Translations under genes and position numbers: made by a program
Shown: positions 34,942 through 47,000 of the stretch, one piece after another
Position numbering within the stretch: position 1 is the stretch's first letter
Layout of the letters: each line of letters starts with the position of its first letter
Notes under the pieces: model-generated
Told to the model about the DNA's origin: nothing
What the model saw: only the letters and a program-made list of their open reading frames with translations
Databases searched by the model: none
Source: Halictus rubicundus
Taxonomy: Eukaryota > Arthropoda > Insecta > Hymenoptera > Halictidae
Direction: 5' to 3'
Length of the DNA: 64,000 nucleotides
Assembly (NCBI RefSeq): GCF_050948215.1
Contig: NC_135164.1
Span: 7,507,116 to 7,571,115 of the forward strand

Positions 34942-35190
34942 ATGCCGGAGTCATTTCTGACCCACACCGATATTTCATTAGTTTCCTTTCGATATAAGAC
35001 GATTGCTCGGGACCGGTTTTCGCCGTATATCGGATGAAGATGAAGATGAAGAAGAAGAGGGGACAGGGCATTTTCTTATTTCGGAATAAAAAGCGTTGTC
35101 TCATATCGGAATAAAATTGTACATATTGACGGTCGCTCGATCCCCGCCGCGACGGGTCACGAACGACCCTGGCATAGCAAGAGGGCTAAA
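34942..35190 (-). repeat. dispersed GCCGGGGTCA repeat, copy 2 (reverse orientation)
   Basis: Read on the minus strand it begins TGCCAGGGTCGTTCGTGACCC-like sequence near 35170 and ends near the complement of TGCCGGAGTCATTTCTGACC at 34942. It shares the CCGGTCCCGAG, TTCTTC and TATCGAAAG blocks with the other copies. Confidence 0.65.
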
Positions 35191-35779
35191 AGTAACTTCT
35201 CGAATCCTCTGGTTGAATTGCGAAAAAACTGATTCGACTGAGAAGAGTGGCCGAATATCGAATTTCGATCACCTTGTTTTTATACAGGAGAAAGCATTTC
35301 TCCGAAGGCAGGCACGCGTGCGGCAGCGTTAGTCATCGGATGAAGTCCTTCGCCATTAATCAGATTTCGAGTGTGCAGTCGCGTTTGCCGACTAGCGAAC
35401 AGTCGTAGCCCGAAGCGGTTCGACTACGTTTCTACATAGGAATAGGGGATACGGTTCGGTCGTCATCTGCCCATAAACGTCACGGTTGTTCAGGGCGCAA
35501 GCTCAGTATGGGGGTGCTCGCGAGCCATATACCGGACGGCCAGCCCTGTTTTCAAACAGTCGTCGGGTTTGCGTGGGTGCTTCGGGGCCGTTCGACGCCG
35601 TGGAATCGGGCAAACGCTCCTCGATGTCAACGAACCACGAAAAGATACCACACGGGGAAACATGGATGGAAATGAAACCGTGAATATACAGTGAACTTCC
35701 ATTGACCGTTTCCGTTCGCCGACGCGTGCATTATAAATATTCTAATTTCAAGCGGATCAAGTCGAGTTCGATCAAAACC
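35191..35779. other. gene-free, CpG-richer stretch
   Basis: Two overlapping frames (65-70 codons) lie around 35486-35702. No motif was recognised. Confidence 0.4.
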
Positions 35780-36250
35780 ACACAATTCGATCCAGCAACG
35801 ACAGCAACAAAAAATAATCGATTTCCTCAGTTCAATTGTACCGAGACTTCGGGATCACTGTTACAACCGTTCGCACTTCGGTATTGCAATTCGTTTTAAT
35901 CGGTCGCGATCGGAAATCGCGACATCGGTTGCGGCGTGTTCGGTCAAATACAATTCGATCTACCAATGAAAATCGATTGCTCCGATCGAATTATATCGCT
36001 GTTGCAAGTGTTCGGTCGTTGGGGTCCGTTTTAATCGGTCGCGTTCGACGAACTGTTGCTCGTTAGTCGCGATCGGAAATCGACATTGTGAACTCGATGA
36101 GAAATATAGAATTCGATCTACCGGCGATAAGGAAAATCGATGTCCTCGATTGAATCGTGCCGAGACTTCGTGGTTGTTGTCGCGAGTGTTCGCAGGGCGT
36201 TGCGATTCGTTTTAATTAGTCGCGCTCGATGAACTATTATTTATCCGCGT
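35780..36250 (+). repeat. degenerate tandem repeat, three units of about 150 bp
   Basis: Each unit has CAATTCGATC or GAATTCGATC, then AAAATCGAT or AATAATCGAT, a GAGACTTCG- or TCGCTGTTG-like block, a GTGTTCG or GTTCGCA block, and GTTTTAATCGGTCGCG. Units start near 35780, 35945 and 36108. The similarity is moderate, so this is an old duplication. Confidence 0.55.
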
Positions 36251-37998
36251 TTAGAAATTCAATTACGAGTTTCGTGTTTGCCGGGCGTGCTACGAGCGAG
36301 TTCTTAAAATGAAGGAAAGTGATATTTAAGCAGGCTGGCCTCGATCGAAGACACATCGGAGACATTTAGCGGAACCCTTGATAGCGCTGAAGGTAAAAGT
36401 CGCCGATTTTATCGCGGACACGTTCCGCGTTAGTTGTTTAAGCGTTCGCCTCGCATTCTCTGGAGGACGTGTCTGTGCGCGCCTTAGATCGACGATCCAG
36501 CAAATTGATATTTACGATCTGACGCCGCGCACTCGATGTTCGATTTACTTATTGCTACACTGTCGATCTACGTGAAAAATAATAGGTGTCTGAGTCGATT
36601 GCGCGAAACAGACGTCGAATAAAACTGTATTTCTTCTTTTAATATAAGAATGCGACAGTATTCGTAAATTATTTTATCGTTTCTACAGTTTGGTGTTTCA
36701 TCTAATCACTTTTACCGTAAAAATTCAATTTTCTCCAACCACAATTTTATATTACTTGTTGGAATTTATTTATAAGAGAAGAATCGGTATAATCTACAAG
36801 CCGAGAACCCCCGGGTTGTGTAAATATTTTATGAGATATTCAATTTTTCGGACAATACAATTGCACTTCTAGTGTAATAGTTATCTTACTGTGAAAAAAT
36901 TATACAGAGTTAATCTGACATTACAAAATGAAGATGTCGTGTTTGCATATAATTATATATGCCCTCGTTTTTCTTACACACTCGAGGGATCTCCACTTTC
37001 AGTAATTCGTTTAAAAAAAAATTAAACTGTTGCTGCTCGGTGTTGCCACTTGTGAAGCAAATTCAAATAAAAATTCAAAGTTTGTTATAAACTGTGAATA
37101 TACAGAGATGTTTACGCACAGTACAAGTTTACCAGTTAATGTTTTTACAATTGCAAGATAAAAGAATCAATGTAATACGTTCGTAATCACCCAATGTTTA
37201 TGTTATTGTAGATATACTAATTTTTAGGTACTCAACAAAAATTTTAATCGCCAATTAATAACGAAAATTTTTCGTAAAGTAGAAATGTGCGTAATTCCAA
37301 TGACATAAATTTAGTTTGCACTAAAAATGAATGGGTGAAACACAGAAATGTAAAGAAATTTTGTTTTCGACTGTTGAACATTATTAGAAGGAAACGCTCA
37401 TTTCCATTTGAATCCGGTTTATTAGAATTGATTTAGGAACTGTTTATTTTGCATAAAAATCCGCGGTCTGGATATGGCCATTGAATACGCGCGTTAACGT
37501 GTACTGTTTTGCAGTCCAGCGTAACCTCCTGTTGACATCGACCCATCTAATGACATTAAACTGTTGGCCAATACAAATCAAACGGCGATGTATCGCATCG
37601 GCAGAGAACACTTTGTGTGAACATTCAGGAAACATTCAAGAAAGCTCTTAGCGGCGGCCGTGCGTTTAGCAGAGCGTGAAAGTTTCCCCGAATCGATAGG
37701 TATTATTCTCGAATGGCCGTTAAGCGATCGTCCCTTACGGTGTAATGGGATTACAAGTATCTAATTGCACGTCATCCGGAGGAGTGCGCCTGTTTACACT
37801 GGCACGTCGCCTAATGAAGTTAATACACGTAATTGTCTTAAGTGCATTAAGGCCGACACGCGAATAATATCACTGAAAAAGACGTCGATGGGACAGACGT
37901 ACGATGACGATCGGGAAACTCGGACTAGAATTTTCCACGCGAAAGAAATGACAGAAATCATCAAGACTCGTCGCTTGTCAAATTCATACGGATTATTG
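36251..37998. other. gene-free stretch
   Basis: AT-rich, with short frames only. A solo copy of the dispersed end motif (GCATAAAAATCCGCGGTCTG) lies at about 37451-37470. Confidence 0.4.
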
Positions 37999-38178
37999 AT
38001 ACGGAGTCATTCGTCAATATGTACAATTTTATTTCGAAATAAGAATATCGTTATCTCCTCTTCTTCTTCTTCTTCTTTATCCGAAATCCGGCGAAAGCCG
38101 GTCCCGAGTAATCGTCTTATATCGAAGGAAAACGGTAATGAAATATCGGCGTGGGTCAGAAATGACTCTGGCACAGGT
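37999..38178 (+). repeat. dispersed GCCGGGGTCA repeat, copy 3
   Basis: A shortened copy from GGAGTCATTCGTCAATATG to TGGGTCAGAAATGACTCTGG. It lacks the first part of the left end but keeps the TTCTTC tract and CCGGTCCCGAG block. Confidence 0.6.
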
Positions 38179-40270
38179 CTAGAACTCGACAGGAGTCTGA
38201 ACAGTAGAGAAACATAAGTCGGTCAATTTGCAAGACTAAATGAACCTCCCCTAAGTAATAAGCGTCACTGCAATTATTTTTATCAAAATATGAACATCGT
38301 AAATTGATTTTATTTTCGTATAACTTTATTATTCAATTAGTGACAGTAACGAAATCTACTGGCCCGTTTTATTTTACCTTCAACCCTCGTTATTTATTTT
38401 ACAGTTACAGTGATTAGAACTTCTTTGTCTTTCATAATTTCCTATAAAAACAAAAGAAACTTTACATCCATTGTATGTCTGTGTTTTTTCTAATGGCTAA
38501 ACATTGATAACAGAAACATAGAATTCTATTTCGGCTTAAGGGAGCTTGTAATTTTATTTTTTAAAAGAATTGCAATTTCCGCTATTCCGTCTGAACGAAA
38601 TGAAGGATCCTTTCCTTCCTTTCTTTAAAAGAATCCTTTGTAAAGAATAATCTGCGCCATCTCATTTGATGTAAAAAAAAAAAAAGGAAGAATAAATCGA
38701 TATCCGTTATGGTTTCGCAGAAAACAGTCTGTAACTCTTTATACGTCTGATTCTATGTACTGTCAGATTTCGATCGAATTTGTTCTGCACTTGACTCCAT
38801 CGCTGGTAGTCAACGTAAACAACTGTACGTTCTTGTTCACATTTAACTAGTAAGATAATGACATTTGACGACGCTGTTCCTCGGAAGCGAATCGATAGTT
38901 TCTGAAATCTTCGACCGTTCCGCTGAAACGAAATTCACCGGAACGGTGACGCAGATGACCTGAAAAGCCGAGGGTCACGCAGCGGAATCCTTTAACTTCT
39001 CGCAGTACTTCGTAATAGTTTATTTTAAAACACTAGTACGCGCTAAAAATACGCCAGGCCCGGTTAGAACTTGCAATTCCTACTTTTGTCGAAGTTTTCT
39101 GTGACGCTACGAAATGGTACCGACATTCCGTGACGTCATATTTAAATGGTAAAAAAAACCCGAAAGAGGTCCTTCCCCTATTAACTGCTACTTTTGCTGC
39201 ACTTTTTGCAGATGTTCATAATTATAATTCATTTTTACTACTTTCGTATATATTCTATGTAAGTGAAATAAGTATTAAACCACCGCTTCGACTGGGTGAT
39301 CAAATTATAACATTTTATTATCACATTAAAACTGTCAATTATTAAATGAAAGTCCAGCTACACCGAATTCTTACAATTTTTGTATGAAGTATTAATGTTC
39401 GAAAATTATAAATGTATCTTTAGCATTTCCATTATTCATTGAAAAATATATTTTCCGTATCGTGACTCTAATAATTTGATCATCTACTGTACGATCCACT
39501 GCAATAGAACAGTTTCAAAATACCTGTAATAAAAATTGCGAATTCTAACAATACACAGAGTTGTAAAGGAACAGCCTATGGAAAAAGAAGTAGAAAAATA
39601 CTCGTTTCCGAGGAATCGTTACAAAGTTGTTAAATGCGAGTAGTTGCACGATGCCTGGAACTGTCGCAGTTCGATGGTCGATTTATTATAGAATCTTCGC
39701 GCGATCCCGTTAAAAAAAAAAGAATAGCGGAATATATCTATCAATATCTAGATCACTTCCTGGGTTTAATATCGCGCGTAAAATCTACGTTCTGCGTAAG
39801 GAGGAAATCAATGTTTCATATCAGGCCTTTTATAATTCAGCCGCCATCGCTTCATCAAGGACGAACTTTTTTACTTTCAGAGCAGTGACGTGAACTTTGA
39901 AGACAAAATGTACGTATTCGAGCAGTATTCATGATGCAGTGGGAATAATCTCGCGCTTCGACGCCCACGTCATCGCGTACAGTTTTGTGTTAGGCGAATC
40001 CTCCGAATCGATGGAGTGTAAAGGTTCGCCCGCGAGAGAATTATTTCTGCTCGGTGGATTCGCGAGCGAGACACCTGTTGTAACGTGTATAATAAACTCG
40101 TAAAGTCAACCTTGTTGCCAATTTTCCAGGAATTCTATTTGTAACCTAGAATCCAGCGAATCTAGACAATAGAATTTCTTTCTTGTTCCAAGCTTTCGTA
40201 CTTTCTGAGAAGTTCCTAGCTTCGTTCGAGTATTTACTTATCCACAACTTTACTTATCAATTTATCGAAA
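38179..40270. other. gene-free stretch
   Basis: AT-rich. The segment at 39258-39500 begins GAAATAAGTATTAAACCACC and shares TAATTTGATCA-type blocks with about 5.2-5.55 kb, so it may be an old Tc1-like non-autonomous copy. No gene-like frame was recognised. Confidence 0.4.
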
Positions 40271-40391
40271 CAGTAAAGTCTCGATCCAAGCCCAGTCCTC
40301 GGGTCCGTGCTGCGACATAGATCGTGTAGGGCTACTATTTAGGCGAACTAAGATCATGTAGCTCCGTCCGGCTTAGACCAAGACTTTACTG
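40271..40391 (-). mobile_element. shortened CAGTAAAGTC element, copy 3 (inverted)
   Basis: It is 121 bp with CAGTAAAGTC at the left and GACTTTACTG at the right. The two ends match the right and left ends of the 20272 copy in reverse, with the centre missing. It lies 530 bp upstream of the start codon of gene C. Confidence 0.75.
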
Positions 40392-40920
40392 TACTTTCAA
40401 ACGCGTTCATTTCTGGTGAGAATGATCTGTGCTAAAATTAGGGTCTCGCAGATATTGAATAATTGCAGAAGTTCGTGCCCAGGGTTACATTATTACAGGG
40501 TTTTTGTATGAAGTACAACATCGTTAAACGTCGTAGAAAATTTGGAGTATTGAAGTGTTAATTTCAGTCGATTTTAATTTATGTGAATAAATTAGCATAC
40601 ATTTTACATAGCCATGCAATTTGTGTTTCTAAAAAAGCAAGGTGGAATTTGCATTGCGTGCATTGATTGAGCTTTTCGGACAATGTAATACCACGTTTCA
40701 GGAGACAGAAACTCTTCGCAGAATGTTTTCGAGAGCGCTAATAAAATCGAAATTTTCTTCATAGAATCAACTTTGGATGAAACGGCTTTGGAGGTCGGAG
40801 AGTTTGAAGAGGACACAGGCTGAATGAGCAGAAACTCGCTGTTGGATTAGTCCAGTTTCGAAATTGTCGTTGATACAAGGGAAAGAAGGGCAACAGAGGC
40901 GATTCCACTGGATATTCGCG
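40392..40920. other. region upstream of gene C
   Basis: AT-rich and then mixed sequence without a recognised core promoter. It probably contains the transcription start or a 5' splice acceptor of gene C, but I cannot place either. Confidence 0.35.
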
Positions 40921-41063
40921 ATGGGACGGAAGCACAAGCGTCGCCTGATACCGGAACAGGATCGCAGAATATGCGGCAGCATCTGCTTGTGTCAGTTCAC
41001 CATTGTCATCAGCTGCGTCGCACTGGTTTATCTAAGTGTGGCAATCTACATGCCCTCCCACAG
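40921..41063 (+). CDS. Gene C exon 1
   Basis: Codes for the basic cytosolic start (MGRKHKRR) and the first membrane segment to YMPSH. It ends CCCACAG before GTTAAC, two bases into an arginine codon. The matching gene A sequence continues through this point without interruption. Confidence 0.9.
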
Positions 41064-44000
41064 GTTAACGACAAGGCTGTATCGATTAATTTGACCAAGG
41101 CCGATAGTAATTAAGTTACGACTCATCCGACCTTTATTTCCTCGGAAATCTATAACTAACCACTCCCCGACCTGTGAACCATTTAATTCCAGCCGTTTCA
41201 AAACCTATTGTTACGCGCTGCAGATTCATTTTTGTAAACGATTCGTGTCCGAGGAAAAATTCATTCTTAAGAGGATTGTCCTGGTGGAAACCTTCGAACA
41301 AATCAATTTTCTTGCAATTTCGTCGAGAACGTAGTTTCAATTCTAAATCTACGTACAAGATCAGCGGTGTCGCCATTTTTATGAAAAATAATTACAAATA
41401 TGTCTAGAAATTTCGTCTGCAAAAAGTGTTAGTTTTCTGCCAAACAGATCCCTTAAAAGATATAATAGTACATTGTTTACGGTGAAGTATCATCTCAACC
41501 CGTTCGCATGAATTATAATTGGAAATAATTTAAATGACGATTTAATAATGGGCTGGAAATATCTGATGTGAGTTGCGAATGCACTTTCAATGAGACTTTC
41601 AATGGTATCCCTTGCCCATTTGTAATATTACTAATTTGAGAAATGAATGCATGGAAACGTCACACAACGAAATATTAATGAAGCCGACGCAATTAATTCC
41701 AGAGCCTTTCACGCGGGAATCGAGCCGGATCCGGTCATGTGCCAAACCATCGATACCACCTTAGCTAATAATTGTGGTTGGGCGAGTTGCGGGGAGTGGT
41801 GCTTAACGAGAACCACTGGATTCTGCCCGCAGATTCGCGCAACTGTACGAAGAAATGGCACAGACATCGTTTTCCAGAATTGCACGAAATTCAATAGCAT
41901 ATCGTGCCCAAAGGTATGTGTCGATTTTCATTTCTGTTTCATCAGTCGTTGATATACGCTTTAAATTTTCATTTATTTGGCAAATTAAATGGACTTAATG
42001 ATAGCTTCATTTAATGATTGAGCTGTATGTGAAAGAAGTTCAATACTTTACTCTTAAATACCAATTTTATAAGAAATTCTTGGACTAAACTTTACTTGAA
42101 GAAGCCAGAAATTTCTAACTTTTGTTATGTAATCCTGTAGATTTTGGCGAGAAAATGCCGAAAATCCAAGTTTTAATCGTAGAGCATCAGTAGTTCAAAA
42201 GTTATGCGTGTGTAAATATGTGGGATTTTCAGCGTTTCGCATGGTAAGGGCGCCGCCATATTGGCATGTGCTCAGATATCGTCCAATCAGCGGAGCCGCG
42301 AGAACTGTTTGTGCTGCCACCTAGCGACTCCGAGACGACGCTGATTACATACCAACATGGCGGCGCCCGTACCTGTCAAAATCACTTAAAATCGCTCTAT
42401 TTTAAACACGCATAACTTTTAAACCAGTGAATTCCTAACATTAAAACTTGGATTCTCTTCATTTTCTCGCCAAAATCTACAGGATTACATAAAGAAGTTC
42501 AAAATTTCTGGTTTCCTGACTTAAAGTGTAACCAACTGTTGCACTATATTAATTTCAAAAATGTGTTGAATTATAAATGACATCCTGTCACCTTTGAATA
42601 ATTTATTGAGAAATTCTCAGCCGTAGATCTTTGATTTTAAAAAGACTAGTAAAATGTTAATTTGTATCTAGAGGATGATATTTGCTAGTTTCAAGCCAAC
42701 ACGAATTTGTTATATTCGCAATAAAAACGGTTCTGGCTATGAAGGGTATTCTAGTATTATTTTCTGCAACATCTTTCGAATTTTCACACCAATATCGATT
42801 TCCCCATCGAACGTCGTGCATTTTTTAACTCCGCACGGGAATGTAATGCCTCGGACAGGCAAATGGGTTTCCGGCTGAGTGTATTGCGTTTGCTCCCATC
42901 GGTGGAGAAACGCCAGAATGAATTGATCGAAATAACGCTGCAAAGTCTACGTCCCGCAGGGGCGGTGCATAAAAATAAGTTTCGCGGCTCATCGGAAGAA
43001 TTTGTTAAATGATGGACGCGTCGGATTGCACCGTCAACAGCAATTTTCCATTAGCCGCGGATGAGAATTGATGTTTCTCATCTGTACGTTCGTTCGTTTG
43101 TCGGAACGGCGTTCGATCCTCTCCGCGGAACAACGAAACCTTGTTTCAACATCGGACACCTTCGTTGCGTAATTACGAGCGACTTTAAATGCAATGCTGC
43201 CGCGGATATTTGGTTTCGCTGCGCTGTTATGTTTTCAATTACAACATCGTAATGCGCGGCGGCGACTTCGAGACTTGGAGTTCGCTTCGGTTCTCAGAAT
43301 GAGTATTCAGCATCTGGATATTGCCCCCTTTTCCATTTCGGGAAGAGTGTAACCATTAAACTGCGGATCCTATGCATTCACGACATTATACGAATTTAAG
43401 AATATTCTCATATTATTTTCTATTTATGAAAGTTATAAAGAGAAGGAATGCATTTGCATTCAAATGCCTTCATATTGTATTTGTATTTTATACTTTGAAC
43501 AACTGCAGGCTAAAAATTCTGGAAAAGGTCATTGCGTCCTGGTAGGTTTGGTGTTGAAGAAATTGAAAGTGGTTACCTGGATATTGCCATAAGGGTTAAA
43601 GAAGAACACTCGCTTCTGGGTGTAAAACTTGGCTAAACCAACTTTGATTGTCCCCAATAACATCGATAAATTGGTTCCACCACGTGGTTAACTATCATTC
43701 TTCCGTGATGCCATCAAATTATGGGAAGTATTCATTTCTTTTTCCCGGTATCCATGTCTGGTGATGATACCGGAAAGCACTCAGCGCGGACGGCATCGGA
43801 ACCGCACGCAGTAACTCTTTTATCGATACTTTTGCATCCATCGAGTGCATTAACCGAGGAGGGTCTACAAAATGCCGGGGTGTCCCGATAAAACGGCTGC
43901 ACACCCGACGCCTTTTTCCTCTTTTTGGCTCCCTTTCCATTTAATTGGATTTCCCTCGGTTAACGCTGCGTAGCAACCTTCGCCAGGCGATCCACACCGA

Positions 44001-47000
44001 GGCCAATTGAACACGCAACTCGGCCGCCTTTGAGTCGAACGGTTGATCGACCTTTCTCCAGCTTGGAAACGCTGGAACTCGGGAGAATGACGGTTTCGCG
44101 GGAACAATGACGAGTGCAGAATACTTTTCACGAAAGTCGCGACACGCTTGACTGGCCGCACAGTACGGGTGACCAGAGATTTGTGGATTCCATTGTTTCA
44201 TCTGATCGTTCTTCTCGCAAACACATAAAACTCTCAGTCTATTTATTTTTGACGTGTGACTGTCACTTGAACATGCTGTCGCATAAACTGACAAAGTGAA
44301 GTACGTACAAGTTGTCCCATTTGAAGTGTCGCACGCAATTATTTCCCAGACTATAGCTCGTAAAAAATATTTCAAACTTACTTTGTTTTGGGGGGCTTTG
44401 CGATTTGTACAATTATTATTATTCTTTTGCTTCGAAAATTAATTTAAACTTGAAATGTATCTATTTTATTTCGAAACTTCGTTCCAAGTTCTGAATAATA
44501 TTTAAATTTATCACGGACTGTATGAAATGATCCAGGAGATTTTTCTTTCTCCAACGACCATTTGTTACAATGTGCACTCGACACAGAACGTAATTACTTA
44601 GAGCCCTCGATTAGGTACGCTTGGGACGTGTCTTACAGACGTTCGATGAAAGTTTTCTTCAATTATAGTAAGCTCTCGCGCACATGGAGAGCGTAAGTGA
44701 TATTACGGAATTTTCCTAATGTGATGGACATAGCCTGTCGTGCCGGTTACTTTGATGCGGTAACCTCGTTATCTGGTACGTAACGCTGTTCCCCTAATTC
44801 GTCATTTTGAATCACTTTCTAATGGCTCGCATGCGCCACGCCTTTCATCGGTCAAAATAGATGTTCTGGTTCATGATAGTACGCGCGACATATTTGGAGA
44901 TGATAAATACTCCCGGCGTGTATGGAAAAACTTTAACCCTCTGTGCCGGGGTCATTCGTGACCCGTCGCGGTGGGGGTAAGCTCGAGCCACCGTCAATAT
45001 GTACAATTTTATTCCGATACAAGACGACGCTTCTTCCTCTTCATCCGAAATGCGACGGAAGCCGGTCCCGAGCCATCGCCTTATATCGAAAGAAAACTAT
45101 AGTGAAATATCGTGGGTCAGAAATGACTCCGGCATAGGCCTACAACTCGCAGGACATTATTTTCGGTATATACCGTTCCTATTGCATTTTTATCTGATAC
45201 ATATGCAATAACATTAGTCATTTTTTACCGAACGTTGACATAATTTCTTCGACAATCCTTTTTATGATTTTATCGAATATTTCCTGCTATTAAAGTCGTC
45301 GAAGGAATGCGTTGTGATAATATTGCCATATATAAAATCTTCTGCTAATGGAAGCACCATCTCTGAAATATAACATTTGTCCCTTTCACTGACTCGCAAC
45401 CGCGGCAAATGGCGTTTCGTTTGTTAGAGGAGCCCTTAGCATGATTCAAACATGTCAGAAGGTAATGAAAGCAATCTAAAAATAACCATCGATCATACGG
45501 ATTTTCTATCCTGAGGGAGGATAACAGGAGAATACAGAATACTCTCTAGGGAGTGCCCACGAAAATGAAAGCGACGTGTTGCGTGACTTCTATTCGGTTC
45601 GAGTTAATAACTCTGGAGCTCTCGAATTTTTGGCAGACGGTACAAATATACACCACTCGATCTCCTAAAATTATTCCACCTTCCATTCGGGCAGGTAAAA
45701 TATTCGTAAAAATGTTTCATCTGTCAATAAATTGCAGATTTTGTATCATCCTAGCACGCTTCAGTACTGTACACCGAAATCTTCAAAAGTTTTACACGAT
45801 GTTCGCAATTGAGATATTTTCCAACCTCTTTCACTGTATTTTAGTACATAAAATATCTGAGCAATGTTAAATTAAAATTATCAACCATCTCAACGTGGAG
45901 TTAGGGGAGATAAGATTCTTTTATTCGGAATAACTGACACAGCTATTGTGTGCAAGTTGACACAAATATTTCCTTTTCTAAAAGCCAGGTTTAGCAAAGA
46001 CTTAAGAAAGTGCAAACTGAAAGTTAACTGTTCCTCATCCGTCTCTGCATCATCGATTAAAGTCATTTTAGCTTTCTAATATATCTTGTTCGCTTCTCCT
46101 GCTTACTGTGCAAATAATTTACCAATTTTTTCTTAAAAAAAAAAACCTGGCGATTGACCAGTGGATTTTGTTGAAAGCATCCTGACGAGTTGGAGTAATC
46201 GGCAATTCGGTGACACGGCGGCCTCCTTTGCCTTTCAAACCCTCCAGGGACGTTTACCTTTTCCTTCTAGGTGAACATGGCTGCTGTGAAGAGGTACAAC
46301 TGCAACAACGGCAGCGAGTGCAGCGTACTGTCGGGGGTATTCAATTGCAGTCTTGGCCATTGTGCCAACTTGAGCGAGCTGATGCTCTGTCATCACAAAG
46401 CCGACGGCATCGTGGTCGACAGCGAGAAGGACAACATGAAGCTGAACGGTTTCTTCAGCTGCCAGAGCTCCCGATGCACGAAGATCAAGAATCCGTTCAC
46501 CTGCGATCGATATTGCCCGAAAATCTCCACGTCCGAGGTGAACGTGTTTCTCATGCAAGACGATAACGTTATCACCGCGAGGTGCGAACATGGATTAGCA
46601 TTGAACATGGCCAACGGAAATCTACCTGGAACTAGGCTGACCACACCCGCCAAGATTTGGGACAGCAAGAATAGCAGCATTTTTGCCAGTTGCATGGCCG
46701 TCAGCAGGGAAAGAGGAACCGTCAGGTAAAAATTAGAAATCGATTGTTATTTCCGTTTCGTTTTCACCTCGACTTTCGTACGTCACCAAAGTAAAATATT
46801 AACACGTGGACTTCCACCAAAGTAATTTATTCAACGCAATAAAAGACTGCTGAAGCTTATCGCAGAAATGACTCTTTGTACACGTTTAGATGGTACAAAT
46901 CTGAATGAAGTTCGTTTCAAGCGACTGCAACGTGGACAAAATTAATTTTTAATGACGGAGCAAAATGTATACGCAAATTTTCATTCATATATTCGAGGAA

